From CBDAQA01 sp965247815 (GTDB lineage Bacteria; Planctomycetota; Phycisphaerae; Tepidisphaerales; Tepidisphaeraceae), in contig CBDFHW010000025.1 in assembly GCA_965247815.1 (NCBI GenBank), positions 447,556 through 511,555 on the forward strand: DNA of 64,000 nucleotides, in the 5' to 3' direction. The notes beneath the pieces were generated by a model. That model was not told where the DNA came from, made no database searches, and saw only the letters and a program-made list of their open reading frames with translations. Numbering within the stretch: position 1 is the first letter of the stretch; every line of letters starts with the position of its first letter. Positions 26,231 to 35,300 of this stretch are shown piece after piece. Made by a program: the position numbers and the translations under genes.

Positions 26231-26244
26231 ATGCGATTGCCGTG
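25527..26244 (+). mobile_element. right part of the split ISAs1-family insertion sequence
   Basis: This covers the C-terminal transposase fragment and the right terminal inverted repeat at 26227-26244, whose reverse complement (CACGGCAATCGCATCTAG) pairs with the left repeat at 13268-13285. No matching 8-10 bp target duplication is visible outside the two repeats. See the finding on the island. Confidence 0.72.
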
Positions 26245-26604
26245 CACCAAACGCAGGGCAAAATCATTTGGCTCCAACATCTTGCCGCCAACCCGCGCCA
26301 TGCACTCAGATCGAGGTCGATACTCCATTGCCAATAACTAAAGCAAAAGAGTTACATTCATATGCTTCTGCCCTGGCACCAAACGCCATCTGCCATCCTT
26401 GTCTCTTGCAAGGCCCGGAATCATACCGTATAGTTTCGAATCGTATGGTTTTTGACCACTACCGATCTTCGCCATCTGTCTCCGTCCTTTCGACGGCTGA
26501 CATTGTAACCGCATCTGGCAAAATCGCGGTTTTCGGTGGTAAAAATTGTGGAAAAAAGTCAGAAATGCTACGCTGTAAGTTTTGAACTCGCAAGGACTTG
26601 TAAC
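26245..26604. other. intergenic stretch between ISAs1 end and tRNA-Gly
   Basis: About 360 bp, more AT-rich than the island. Only short frames without recognisable motifs are open here. I see no repeat, hairpin or promoter that I can support. A promoter for the tRNA should lie near 26550-26600. Confidence 0.4.
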
Positions 26605-26676
26605 GCGGGCGTAGCTCAGTGGTAGAGCGTCACGTTGCCAACGTGAATGTCGAGGGTTCGAACCCCTTCGCCCGCT
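26605..26676 (+). tRNA. tRNA-Gly (anticodon GCC)
   Basis: A complete cloverleaf of 72 nt without an encoded CCA: acceptor GCGGGCG paired with CGCCCGC, D arm with GTGGTAGAG, anticodon stem TCACG/CGTGA around loop TTGCCAA (anticodon GCC), and T arm GAGGGTTCGAACCCC. A strong terminator follows. It lies 360 bp downstream of the ISAs1 end and about 200 bp upstream of a possible integrase remnant. Confidence 0.96.
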
Positions 26677-26681
26677 TAATT

Positions 26682-26714
26682 AAACGCCTTTAAGTCAATG
26701 ACTTAGAGGCGTTT
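26682..26714 (+). terminator. intrinsic terminator of tRNA-Gly
   Basis: Arms of 16 bp (26682-26697 and 26699-26714), beginning AAACGCCT and ending AGGCGTTT, pair with one mismatch around a single-base loop. CTTTTTC follows. It lies 5 bp after the tRNA. Confidence 0.85.
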
Positions 26715-26872
26715 CTTTTTCTACCCTCGACCGCCTACACATTTACTACCCGCGAGACTACCGGAATTGGGCGAAAAACACGGCGATTTCCGTTTGCGGA
26801 AGATCTGTCGTTGGTTTGAACAGGCCTTGCGCCTTACCTCGGGAGAAAAGCGTCGTCGAGCCCGTCCCAATC

Positions 26873-27070
26873 ATGGGACAACATCCAAAAAAGCTCGAAT
26901 TGTCTTGGCATAAACCTTTGAAGCAATGGCGCAAACGGCACAAGGGCAAGGAGTACTATCTCTGTACCAGGAACCCTTCTTGCCTTTCCCAAAAAATTCA
27001 GACCTCTCAAATTCCTACGTCGACTGCAATGGGGTCAAGGGTACCCGATGAAGTTTACATGCCAAGGTAA
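26873..27070 (+). pseudogene. possible integrase N-terminal (arm-binding domain) remnant
   Basis: The frame from an ATG at 26873 gives KLELSWHKPLKQWRKRHKGK then EYYL. This resembles the arm DNA-binding domain at the start of tyrosine recombinases (a pattern of HKPxxQWRKxxxGKxYYL). After EYYL the sequence stops looking like a protein, and no catalytic domain (R..HxxR..Y) follows. It lies about 200 bp downstream of tRNA-Gly in the same direction, where an integrase of a tRNA-integrating element is expected. The match is short, so this is tentative. Confidence 0.4.
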
Positions 27071-27252
27071 TAATGTATCCGTTGATTTACTCGTTAGATC
27101 CTTGTGTGTCATGTAATTGTGGGGAGGCAGCTGTTCGATCTTGGACGGTCCATCATTCGATTTTTTCCATAGCGCGTGGGCTAGGCGTTCACACGCCCCT
27201 GAGCAATAGCGGGTGACTGTGGCGGGCATCCCCGCTTGGTCCGCAAACAAAT
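27071..27252. other. no supported gene before the PEP-CTERM terminator
   Basis: A 71-codon minus-strand frame (27035-27250) is open, but its composition is not convincing and it has no family match that I recognise. Together with the remnant above it, the whole 26715-27307 interval lacks an intact gene. Confidence 0.35.
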
Positions 27253-27278
27253 GCAGCCACGGCGGGTGCCGTGGCTGC
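27253..27278 (-). terminator. intrinsic terminator of the PEP-CTERM gene
   Basis: Perfect 11-bp arms GCAGCCACGGC (27253-27263) and GCCGTGGCTGC (27268-27278) with a 4-nt loop. On the minus strand ATTTGTTTG follows. It lies 30 bp past the PEP-CTERM stop. Confidence 0.75.
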
Positions 27279-27307
27279 GAGTGTTTCGACGTTATAGCGA
27301 ATATTGA

Positions 27308-27973
27308 TTAGACAGACTCGCTCACGCGACGGCGACGGCGGAGCAACGCAGCACCGCCGATAAACGCCGATGTCAGGGCTGTCGTTGGTTCGGGAACGGC
27401 GACCAGCGTGATCGTTGCCGCTGGGATGGTACCATTCCCCGGTCCCGTAGGATCGAAAGGCGATCCAGATGTATTGGTGAGATCGGTATCAAATGGGCCG
27501 CCCAAATTTGCACCCACCCCGTCGAGGGACACAGTAAACGTCGTTCCGGGCATAAAGCCGGTCGTATTCATCGTGACATAGGCCAAAACTCCATTGTCCA
27601 GAACAGAAGTCACGCCGCCGTAAGTGACGTCATTCAAGATGACGAGGTTGTCCGATGAATGAGTGAAAGTCCCGGGACCCGAGTTGTTGCCATTGAAAAT
27701 CGTGCCGGCACTGATAAGGGAAACGGATGTAATCGAGGGACCATTCGTGGTGCTTAAATTGTCCGCCCCGCCGCTGTTAATCTGGACGGCAAGATTGGCT
27801 CCGATGATTTGGTCAGCCCCGCTGACGAGAATTCGAAACGTCTGATTTGTACTGTTGGCAAACAACGTCGTCGCGCCAACAGAGACGACTGCCGCGTCGG
27901 TCGCTGACGATATGAAAAACGGAATCAGTGCCCCTGCCAAAACGCCCGCCCATTTGAGTTTCGAAATCTGCAT
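27308..27973 (-). CDS. PEP-CTERM exported protein
   Basis: 221 residues. The N-terminal signal peptide is KLKWAGVLAGALIPFFISSA followed by TDAA. The C-terminus has the PEP-CTERM layout: VPEPTTALTSAFIGGAALL followed by RRRRR. Such tails are recognised and probably cleaved by exosortase-type systems in the inner membrane (family knowledge). The middle is rich in G, N, S and T, with a cohesin-like strand pattern (IGANLAVQINSGGADNLS), often seen in these surface or matrix proteins. Function unknown. An intrinsic terminator follows. Confidence 0.88.
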   Translation of the reverse strand: MQISKLKWAGVLAGALIPFFISSATDAAVVSVGATTLFANSTNQTFRILVSGADQIIGANLAVQINSGGADNLSTTNGPSITSVSLISAGTIFNGNNSGPGTFTHSSDNLVILNDVTYGGVTSVLDNGVLAYVTMNTTGFMPGTTFTVSLDGVGANLGGPFDTDLTNTSGSPFDPTGPGNGTIPAATITLVAVPEPTTALTSAFIGGAALLRRRRRVSESV

Positions 27974-28437
27974 TTTCGTTCTCGCCCTTCAATGAAACGC
28001 CCAAACTTTGCCGACCCCGCCGGCAAAGACCCGCAAGAGGAAGCCAGTGTCTGGCTTTGCCCATCCCTCACGCGATGAAAGGATTCTACAAAAACAAAAA
28101 GAGTATACAATCGTGCGAAAGTTATTTTAACATGTCACATACAACCGTTTTGTCCATTTTATCGTGGTTTGGCTCAGACGTGCAGTATTTGGCAGTGGCG
28201 GGTTTGTTAATATTGGCAATTTCTCACCGTTTCGACACGCAGGGCCCGCGATGAAAACCGAAAAACCAGCCGAAGATAGCACATTAGACGCCCAAAAAAC
28301 GGTAAAATTGACCCACTTCAAGCGAAGGGGGTAACCTCGCAGAGATAAAAAAAAGTTTATTTCGTGTCCGTTCTATCAACCCCACCTTTAATCCGCTGAA
28401 TTGAATCGGCATCATGCGATCCACTTGGAGGTATCGC
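27974..28437. other. AT-rich gap before the IS66 genes
   Basis: About 460 bp. It should hold the promoter of the minus-strand PEP-CTERM gene and the left end of the IS66 element. The string GTAACCTCGCAGAG near 28331 starts with GTAA as IS66 ends often do, but I found no matching right end. No gene is supported here. Confidence 0.4.
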
Positions 28438-28779
28438 ATGGATGCAACAGCGAAGATGGATTTGGCGAGTGTTTGGCGACAGCGTGTTACGGCCCAGCAG
28501 GCCGCCGGGGAATCGATTCGGGATTGGTGTAAGGCGAATGGCTGCCATGAACACGCGTTTTATTGGTGGCGGGCCATGCTGGGGCTTTCGCCTTTGTCGG
28601 GATCGAAGCGACGACGCCGGGTCATACAACCGAAGTTTGCCGAAGTTGTGGTTGATCCGGCTGCGCGCATCAACCATGGAATGACGTTGCGATTTCGCAG
28701 CGGCGCGGAACTGACGTTGCCGGTGATGGCGGTTTCGCACATTGCCGAGCTGATTCGCGCGATCGAGGGTGCGAAGTGA
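28438..28779 (+). CDS. tnpA: IS66 accessory protein TnpA
   Basis: 113 residues. GGAGG six bases before the ATG at 28438 sets the start. SVWRQRVTAQQAAGESIRDW, CKANGCHEHAFYWWRAML and FAEVVVDPAARI form the helix-turn-helix protein of IS66 elements (TnpA/OrfA type). It is needed for transposition along with TnpB and TnpC. It overlaps the next gene by 4 bp (GTGA). Confidence 0.9.
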   Translation: MDATAKMDLASVWRQRVTAQQAAGESIRDWCKANGCHEHAFYWWRAMLGLSPLSGSKRRRRVIQPKFAEVVVDPAARINHGMTLRFRSGAELTLPVMAVSHIAELIRAIEGAK

Positions 28780-29093
28780 TTCGCACCACTGGCGTACGGA
28801 TCTGGCTGGCGAACGCTCCGCTGGACATGCGGCGGTCGTTTGATGCGCTGGCTGAACAGGTGCGGACGATTCTGGCCGATGATCCGATGAGCGGGCATCT
28901 GTTTGTCTTTCGCAATCGATCCAGCCAGCGGTTGAAGATTCTGTGGTGGGATCAGGATGGATACGTGCTGTACTACAAGCGGCTGGAGCGTGGGACGTTT
29001 CAGTTTCCCGGCGCTGGCGGCAAATCGGTTGCGATCTCTGCCGATCAGTTGAAGCGTTTGCTCTGCGGCTGCCCGATCGAGATTCAAGCATAA
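28776..29093 (+). CDS. tnpB: IS66 Orf2 protein TnpB
   Basis: 105 residues from a GTG that overlaps the tnpA stop. RIWLANAPLDMRRSFDALAE, PMSGHLFVFRNRSSQRLKIL and WWDQDGYVLYYKRLERGTF are the signature of the small IS66 Orf2 family (PF05717-type). Its biochemical role is unknown, but it is required in the elements that have been tested. Confidence 0.95.
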   Translation: MIRTTGVRIWLANAPLDMRRSFDALAEQVRTILADDPMSGHLFVFRNRSSQRLKILWWDQDGYVLYYKRLERGTFQFPGAGGKSVAISADQLKRLLCGCPIEIQA

Positions 29094-29157
29094 TTCCGCG
29101 GTGTTCGGCGCTTGTCAGGTATTGCGCCCGGCCTCTGAATGTGGTACATCGACGCGC

Positions 29158-30717
29158 ATGTCGGACGGAGCCGATCTTCCTGATGATCCCGCAGTTCTCA
29201 AGCAGATGATCGTTCAGATCAAGCGTGAAGCTGCCGAGCGCATCGAAGCGATGCAACTTCAGCACAAGGCGGAGATGGATGCAGTGCTGCGCCGTTTCTA
29301 TGGCCCGCGCAGTGAGAAGTTTGATCCGACCGAACTGCTGCTGTTCGGGGTGAATGTCGCCGAGCAGATTCCGGTGGATGAGAGGGTGGTGGAGGCCGAA
29401 TCGGGCCAGAAGCTCAGGACCCGCCGCATCAATCATCACAAGCATGGCCGCCGCAAGCTGCCGGATCATCTGCCGCGGATCGAGGTCATTCACGATCTGA
29501 CGGACGATCAGAAGAAGTGCCCCTGCTGCGGTGAGCTTCGCATCTGCATCGGCAGCGAGACCAGCGAGCAGTTGGAATACATCCCCGCTTCGCTGAAAGT
29601 CCTCAAGCACATCCGCCACAAGTACGCCTGCAAAGGATGCGATGCCAACGGCAACGGGGGCAACATCGAGATTGCCACCAAGACACCGCAGCCCATCGAG
29701 AAGGGATTGGCCGGACCAGGATTGCTGGCGCATGTGATCGTCAGCAAGCTGGGCGACCATCTGCCGCTGTACCGGTTGGAAAAGATCTTCGACCGTCACG
29801 GTGTGGACATCGCCCGCAGCACCATGTGCGCGTGGATGCTCAGTTGCAGCGAACTGGTCAAGGATCTGGTGAAGCTGATGATCACGCGGGTGAAGCAGAG
29901 CAAGGTGATTCACACCGATGAGACGCGCGTGCCGGTGCAGGCCGAAGGCCAGTGCAAATCCGGCCGCATCTGGACCTACATCGGCGATGAGTCCAACCCG
30001 TATGTGGTTTACGAATACACGCCCGACCGAACCCGCGCCGGACCGCAGAAGTTTTTGGCCGACTACAAAGGGTATCTCCAGGCAGACGCGTATGGTGGTT
30101 ACGACGGCATCTATCTCAAAGGCGAAGTGGTCGAAGTTGCCTGCTGGGCGCATGCACGCCGCAAGTTCTTCGACGCCAAAGAGACCGATGGCAGAAGAGC
30201 AGCGGAGATGCTGGAGTTCTCCGGGCAACTGTATGCCGTTGAGCATGAAGCCAAGGGCATGGATCACAACGCCCGCCGCGCGCTGCGGCAGGAAAAGAGT
30301 CTGCCGATCATGGCGCAGATCAAAGCATGGCTCGATCTCGAACAGCAACTGGTGCTGCCCAGAAGCCCGATGGCCGCGGCGATCAACTACACGCTGAACC
30401 AGTGGGAAGCGTTGTGCAGATACACCGAGCAAGGCTGGCTCAACATCGACAACAACGCCGCGGAGCGAGCACTGAAGCGCATCGCCATCGGCAGAAAGAA
30501 CTGGCTCTTCGCCGGGCATGACGAAGCCGGCCAAAGCCACGCGAGGCTATACACATTGATCGCCAGCGCCGAGCGTCATGGCCTGGATCCTCAAAAGTAC
30601 CTCATGAGCGTGCTGGCCAAGATTGGGCTGACCAAGCTCAGCGAATTGGAGCAGTTTCTGCCGGAGCGGTGGAAGATGGAGGATCGTCGAGAAGCTCCTT
30701 CAATCAGCACGTCCTGA
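29158..30717 (+). CDS. tnpC: IS66 transposase TnpC
   Basis: 519 residues, full length. There is an N-terminal coiled-coil and leucine-zipper-like region, then RRFYGPRSEKFDPTELLLFG, a zinc-finger-type segment KKCPCCGEL with YACKGC, and the DDE domain: VIHTDETRVPVQ (first D), YLQADAYGGYDGIY (second D) and NIDNNAAERALKRIAIGRKN (E). No frameshift is visible, so the element may be active. Confidence 0.95.
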   Translation: MSDGADLPDDPAVLKQMIVQIKREAAERIEAMQLQHKAEMDAVLRRFYGPRSEKFDPTELLLFGVNVAEQIPVDERVVEAESGQKLRTRRINHHKHGRRKLPDHLPRIEVIHDLTDDQKKCPCCGELRICIGSETSEQLEYIPASLKVLKHIRHKYACKGCDANGNGGNIEIATKTPQPIEKGLAGPGLLAHVIVSKLGDHLPLYRLEKIFDRHGVDIARSTMCAWMLSCSELVKDLVKLMITRVKQSKVIHTDETRVPVQAEGQCKSGRIWTYIGDESNPYVVYEYTPDRTRAGPQKFLADYKGYLQADAYGGYDGIYLKGEVVEVACWAHARRKFFDAKETDGRRAAEMLEFSGQLYAVEHEAKGMDHNARRALRQEKSLPIMAQIKAWLDLEQQLVLPRSPMAAAINYTLNQWEALCRYTEQGWLNIDNNAAERALKRIAIGRKNWLFAGHDEAGQSHARLYTLIASAERHGLDPQKYLMSVLAKIGLTKLSELEQFLPERWKMEDRREAPSISTS

Positions 30718-30760
30718 TCGCCCGCGCATTGCTGATTCCTAGATTTCTGGTGATCCGGCA

Positions 30761-31630
30761 TCAGAGGAAGCTTTTGATCTCTTCGAATTTTACCCTCATC
30801 CGCGATGACAGGTCGATTTCTGGAACGTGTATAACCTCGATCCGTTTGAACGGAAGGTTGAACGGATCGAAGACGTATACGTCCTGCGTGATTTCGGTCC
30901 CAACTGGGAAGTCTGGCAGTGCAATCGTGGCATACTCAATGTTCTGGGAGCCGATGGAACTACCTGTTCTGATGATCGACACCGTGAGTTTGCGCAACTG
31001 CGAATCCCGGAGTTTCCGAATGCCAAGTACCAGGCGGTGATAGCGCGGCAGGAAGTCTTTTTCATGACCGGGCGGGCGCACTTTGGTCATTTCCGCGCTC
31101 AACATACTGACCTTGAAGGCTGCTCGTTCTCGGATTATTTCCCGAATACCGACATCATCACGCACGTTCCCGTATCCTGCGTAGAGTTGCTCGCTGAACA
31201 ATTGGGCCGGGCATTCCTCAATCCACTTGGCAAAATCGGGGTGCAGGACGGCCGTCTGGCCAGCCTCGAAGCTGTGCCAGAACACCGTGCATTGGTCACC
31301 TGAACGATCCAGGCAGTAACATCCTTCGGTGGTTCCGTCATATCCGATCGCAAAGAACTTCGCGCGAACCGCATCGGGCAACCGCGCCGTGGCTCTCTCA
31401 ATCGTACTATCCCCATCAACCAGCGGAAGGATGACCAAGGCCCCGCCAAAAAAGCGTCCGGTCCCAAAGAAAGCCAAGAATTCCAAGAATGGCTTTGGGC
31501 AGAGAATCGCTCGTTTGGCGAACCAATCAATGGCGAAGGCGCGATCGATCGGACCGCTTACGGAATGGTAGCCTGCCACCGCATGCTGGCGGAGCTCGCT
31601 CGAAAATCTGGGAAACTGATAGTTGCTCAT
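30761..31630 (-). CDS. SUKH/SMI1-KNR4-like immunity-type protein
   Basis: 289 residues. The first part, FLEFLAFFGTGRFFGGALVI, then FFAIGYDGTTEGCYCLDRSG, then DFAKWIEECPAQL, follows the SUKH (SMI1/KNR4) pattern of immunity proteins. The second half (AGYGNVRDDVGIREIIRERA and beyond) is unassigned. It lies directly downstream of an HNH-type toxin tail on the same strand, the standard order of toxin then immunity. A GTG at 31693 that overlaps the toxin stop (GTGA) could extend it to 310 residues. The IS66 element lies immediately after its stop. Confidence 0.65.
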   Translation of the reverse strand: MSNYQFPRFSSELRQHAVAGYHSVSGPIDRAFAIDWFAKRAILCPKPFLEFLAFFGTGRFFGGALVILPLVDGDSTIERATARLPDAVRAKFFAIGYDGTTEGCYCLDRSGDQCTVFWHSFEAGQTAVLHPDFAKWIEECPAQLFSEQLYAGYGNVRDDVGIREIIRERAAFKVSMLSAEMTKVRPPGHEKDFLPRYHRLVLGIRKLRDSQLRKLTVSIIRTGSSIGSQNIEYATIALPDFPVGTEITQDVYVFDPFNLPFKRIEVIHVPEIDLSSRMRVKFEEIKSFL

Positions 31631-31689
31631 GGTCGTCCATTCAGTCTGACGTTCGAGTAAACAGTGCCATAGTGATCGTTTCCCATCAA

Positions 31690-31932
31690 TCACCTCGCTG
31701 ATGCACCCTCGCTACGATTCAATCCCGACAGCTTGAGTTGCAAGTTCGACAATTCCGTCGTGCCGCCATGCTGCCGTTGAATGATATGGTCGACGTCAAA
31801 ACCTTCCGGGACGGGTCCATTTTCCGCCTCCCAGATCGAGCGAGCATTAGAACGAGGTAGGGCTGACGACCTAACCCGTACGAGTCGCCCTTCCTGCGCG
31901 GCTATTTGGTAGGCCTCAAGTTCACCCTCCAT
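31690..31932 (-). pseudogene. C-terminal HNH-nuclease toxin tail (broken)
   Basis: 80 codons. GFDVDHIIQRQHGGTTELSN followed by LQLKLSGLNRSEG is the HNH/GHH-type nuclease end found on RHS-like polymorphic toxins, with DxDH, histidine and asparagine in place. The frame can be read upstream of the ATG as ENTLTLPAT but meets a TAG at the boundary of the first tandem repeat. No N-terminal export or RHS part remains. The DNA ahead of it is a 71-73 bp repeat array whose unit is not a multiple of three, so the array broke the gene. It overlaps the start region of the SUKH-like gene. Confidence 0.65.
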
Positions 31933-32116
31933 TGTCGCCGGCAGCGTCAGGGTGTTCTCTGCCGAACGGACACGCTATTTGGTAGGCCTCAAGTTCACCC
32001 TCCATTGTCGCTGGCAGCGTCAGGTTGTTCTCTGCCGAACGGACACTATTTGGTAGGCCTCAAGTTCACCCTCCATTGTCGCTGGCAGCGTCAGGTTGTT
32101 CTCTGCCGAACGGACA
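31902..32116. repeat. three tandem direct repeats of 71-73 bp
   Basis: Units 31902-31974 (73 bp), 31975-32045 (71 bp) and 32046-32116 (71 bp) are near identical, each starting CTATTTGGTAGGCCTCAAG. Unit 1 has an extra CG at its end and two base changes. The first unit encodes part of the HNH toxin tail on the minus strand. They are contiguous, without spacers. Confidence 0.95.
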
Positions 32117-32247
32117 CTAAGGTTTCGAGCCGGTGAAAAGGGGGTGTGATCCAAGGAATGCCTGAGGTGGGCTCGATCGCTTCGGCACAGGGGAGAAACT
32201 CCGCAAGCAAGGTGAACGAGGGATTGCGATGCGGCCGGGCAGTACGC

Positions 32248-32281
32248 AAAAAAACCGACCGCGAGCTGAGCTCGCGGTCGG
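32248..32281 (-). terminator. intrinsic terminator of the giant surface-protein gene
   Basis: Perfect 12-bp arms CCGACCGCGAGC and GCTCGCGGTCGG (32255-32266 and 32270-32281) with a 3-nt loop. On the minus strand seven T follow (32254-32248). It lies about 50 bp past the stop of the 5477-residue gene. Confidence 0.93.
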
Positions 32282-32328
32282 GTGAAGGTTACGAAATGGG
32301 TTGCCTGCCGGCTTGAGAATTTATGCGT

Positions 32329-35300
32329 TTAGGCACCCTTCTTTTTTGCCCCACTGAGGCTGGCAATTCCGTCCCAGACGCTTGTGATCGACGCGTTAGA
32401 GAACGGGCTAACCGATTTCGCCTGCGATGAGGAGTGAGCCGAACCGTTTCCTAGTGTGATCACTTTCGATGTAGTACCCTGCCGAGTTTTGACGGTCGGT
32501 CGATGAAGGGCCGCACCAGTTGCCTTGAACGGTGCCGCAGCGATCACGGCCGTCGGTACAACCGTCGGAGCGATCGTGGGGGTGATGGTCGCAGTGGACG
32601 TGACCGGGTTGATCGACATCACGATGATCGGATTCGCGACTGTCGTCGCGGCGGGTGCCGGCGTGGCAGGTACCGTGATCAACTTCAACGCCGAGAAACC
32701 GGACTGGTGCGACTGCACCAGGGCCGTGTCGGTCGCGTTCACGCGGCCGTCGCGGTTGACGTCGTAAAGATTGGTAATCCCGACCGTTGCGAAGCCGGAC
32801 TGGTTGTTCTGCACGCGAGCCGTATCAGTAGCATTTACGTTCGCGTTGGCCGTCGAGTCACCGGTCTCACCGATCGCGTTTCCGTAGTAGAAGACGTTGT
32901 TGGTGCTGAGGTGAGTATGGGAATTGGCGATCACCGTCACCTGCAGGTACTGATTCTGAATGGCGTTGTTTGCCCAGATGATGTCGGCATAGGTGTCACC
33001 GTTGGGGCCGACGATGGCCGTGATCGAGAGCGGTGTCGGTGCGTTTGCCCAGGTGCCAGGGGTGTTACTGTTGCCGACCTTGAAGATGAAGTCACCGGCG
33101 GAGAACGTCGCGCCCGAGCCCATGTTTACGAAGTCGATCAGGATGCCGTTCAGACCCAGCGAATAACTGGTGTAGTTTGCGAAGGTCGCGGTTTGGCCGG
33201 GCAACAACGCGGACTTGTCGGTGGCAATCGCATTAAAATCGGCAGAATTCGCGACTGACGCGTCGGTCTTCACATCGAACTTCGACGAGCCGTTGTAGAA
33301 GACGAATTGTCCACCGACCGAAGCGGTCTGGATGTTGATGCTCCCGTTGACCGTCGTCAGCGGCAAAGCGCCCTCATTCAACCCGTGCGCGTTGTCCGGC
33401 GACCCGCTGATCGCGACCGGCGATGTACCGCTCGCAGCGGATCCCGCGACGGTGAAGGTCAAGAATGCAATGGTGCCCGAGCCCGGACCGGCCGGGAAGC
33501 TGTTGTTGGACAAGCCCAACTGCAGGGCACCATTCACGTTGTCTGCGTTGGCATAAACGGCGAAGTTCGGGTCGGCCGCCCCGATCGTGGCCGATACGAA
33601 CTGCAGCTTGCTTGCGTTGAAGCCTAGTGAGAAGTTCGCGCCCAGCAAGCCGCTGATGTCTGAGATGCTCACCGGAATGGTGAAAGTATCACCGGGGTGC
33701 TCGAGCACATTGCTCGGGATGGTGACCGTCGGATCTAAACCCGTAACCGGAGTGCTGAGGGTATTGCCTGCGGGCAGATCGGGGATCTGCGTGACAGTAA
33801 AGCCGACACTCTTCTGGGCCACCAGCGACGCGTCCTGGCCGGACAATGTTCCATCGCCGGTGACGTCGCCGATGAGCACCGGGTCGAACAGCGGATAAGC
33901 ATCAAACCCGCTGATATTACCGACCACGACGTTGGAGATCAGAGACGAATCCGTCGTCGAGTAACCTCGATTGCCGCTGGCGTCACCGATGAAGGCCACC
34001 TTGATGGCGCCCGAGTCGGCGGTGCCGGCGATTCCGTTCTCGTTGATGCGCAGGTTGGTGACCTGCAAGTCGAGCCCGGCCGTGTACTGGGCGGCGGTCG
34101 GGATCAGCGCCGCCAGGTTCAGCAGCGTGACCGACCCCGAAGGGAGTGAACTGGTGCCGGACAGCGTAAGGCGGAGGTGCCCGGGCGTGCTCGAGTTAAC
34201 TGTAACCGCCCAACCGGACGGAACGGCCGAGCCGAGCTGCGCCGTTGTCGGGGGGGTTATCGTCAACAGAGAAGGATCATAGACCAGGTCGAAGTCGACG
34301 GCGGTCACGCCCGCGCCCTGGGCAAGCGTGACAGGAAGGTTAAAGGACTGACCGGGACCGCGGACGACGTCCGGAACGCTCAGCACGTCGCCGAGCGCAC
34401 CGACATTAAATGTCGCAGTGTAGTTGCCGCCGGCGGTGCCGTTGGCATCGCCGTCGAGAAGATTACCCGAGGTATCGCGGAAGGCGTCATTCGCGCTGAC
34501 CAGGGTCAAGGTGTAGGTGTCCGGCGCGAGCACGCCGCCGGTCTTGATGAAGTGGATGGTATTCGTCGCCGCGTCGTACGTGAGCGAGCCACGTACTGCG
34601 CCGGTGTTGGTCCCGACAAGCGTCACGTCCGCGGCGCCGTAGGTGCTTCCGAAACCCTTGTACAGGTTCAGGACTGAGGTGTCGTCGGCGTGGTTAAGCG
34701 TGACGTCAAAACCGCTGCCGGTCGGAACAAACGACGACACTTGGAACGTCGTCGCTGCGGCGGTGACGGTGAACTGGTTCGTACCCGTTCCTCCGAACGC
34801 GTCGACGACCGTCACTCGAACCGTGTAAGTACCCGGCGTGTTGTATGTCGTGCCGAGCGCAAACGTCCTGCTCGAGCCTGATTGAATCTGAGTGCCGACG
34901 CCGTTGTTCGTGTTCGGGTCAAAATTGTAGTTCACGTACACGGTGTACGGGTTGTCATTGCCAGGGTCAGTGAAGCCGCCGGTCTGACTGAAGGCAGTCC
35001 CCGCCGATGTGGTCACGTTCGACAACGCGTTCACGGTCGGATTTACATTAGTGACGGTGATCGCGCGGGTGTAGTCGGTGAACCCGCCGTCCTTGTCCAT
35101 GATGCGGGCATGGACGGTCGTGGTTCCGGGCGTCGACAGGAATGACGCCGGCACGGATGCCGACGGCGAACTGCTGTTGGTCACCTCGAACACGTTGTCA
35201 TTGTTGAAGTCGTAGCTGTAGCGGAAACCGGCGGAAGTATCGACCGATGACGGATCGGTCTGGTTCAGGAACAACACGGTGCCGCTGGTGCCTTCGCTGA

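Larger units (their letters stand above)
28438..30717 (+). mobile_element. IS66-family insertion sequence (coding part; ends not resolved)
   Basis: It carries the three-gene set tnpA-tnpB-tnpC in the usual order, all apparently intact and tightly packed. The left end must lie between 28074 and 28438 and the right end between 30718 and 30760, because the next gene ends at 30761. Terminal inverted repeats were not found by eye. Confidence 0.85.

Noticed and set aside
13258..26254. Target site duplication flanking the split ISAs1
   Set aside because: The bases outside the two terminal repeats (GGGAACGAT and CACCAAACG) do not match.
26341..26585. Open frame continuing after the ISAs1 right end
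   Set aside because: No start site, no motif, low-complexity serine-rich peptide.
28407..30763. CGGCATCA at 28407-28414 and 30756-30763 as an 8-bp target duplication of the IS66 element
   Set aside because: The length fits, but the adjoining sequences show no inverted repeats and the left copy would sit too close to tnpA; chance match likely.
31902..32116. Possible CRISPR array
   Set aside because: The repeats are 71-73 bp, contiguous, without spacers, and partly code for the toxin tail.
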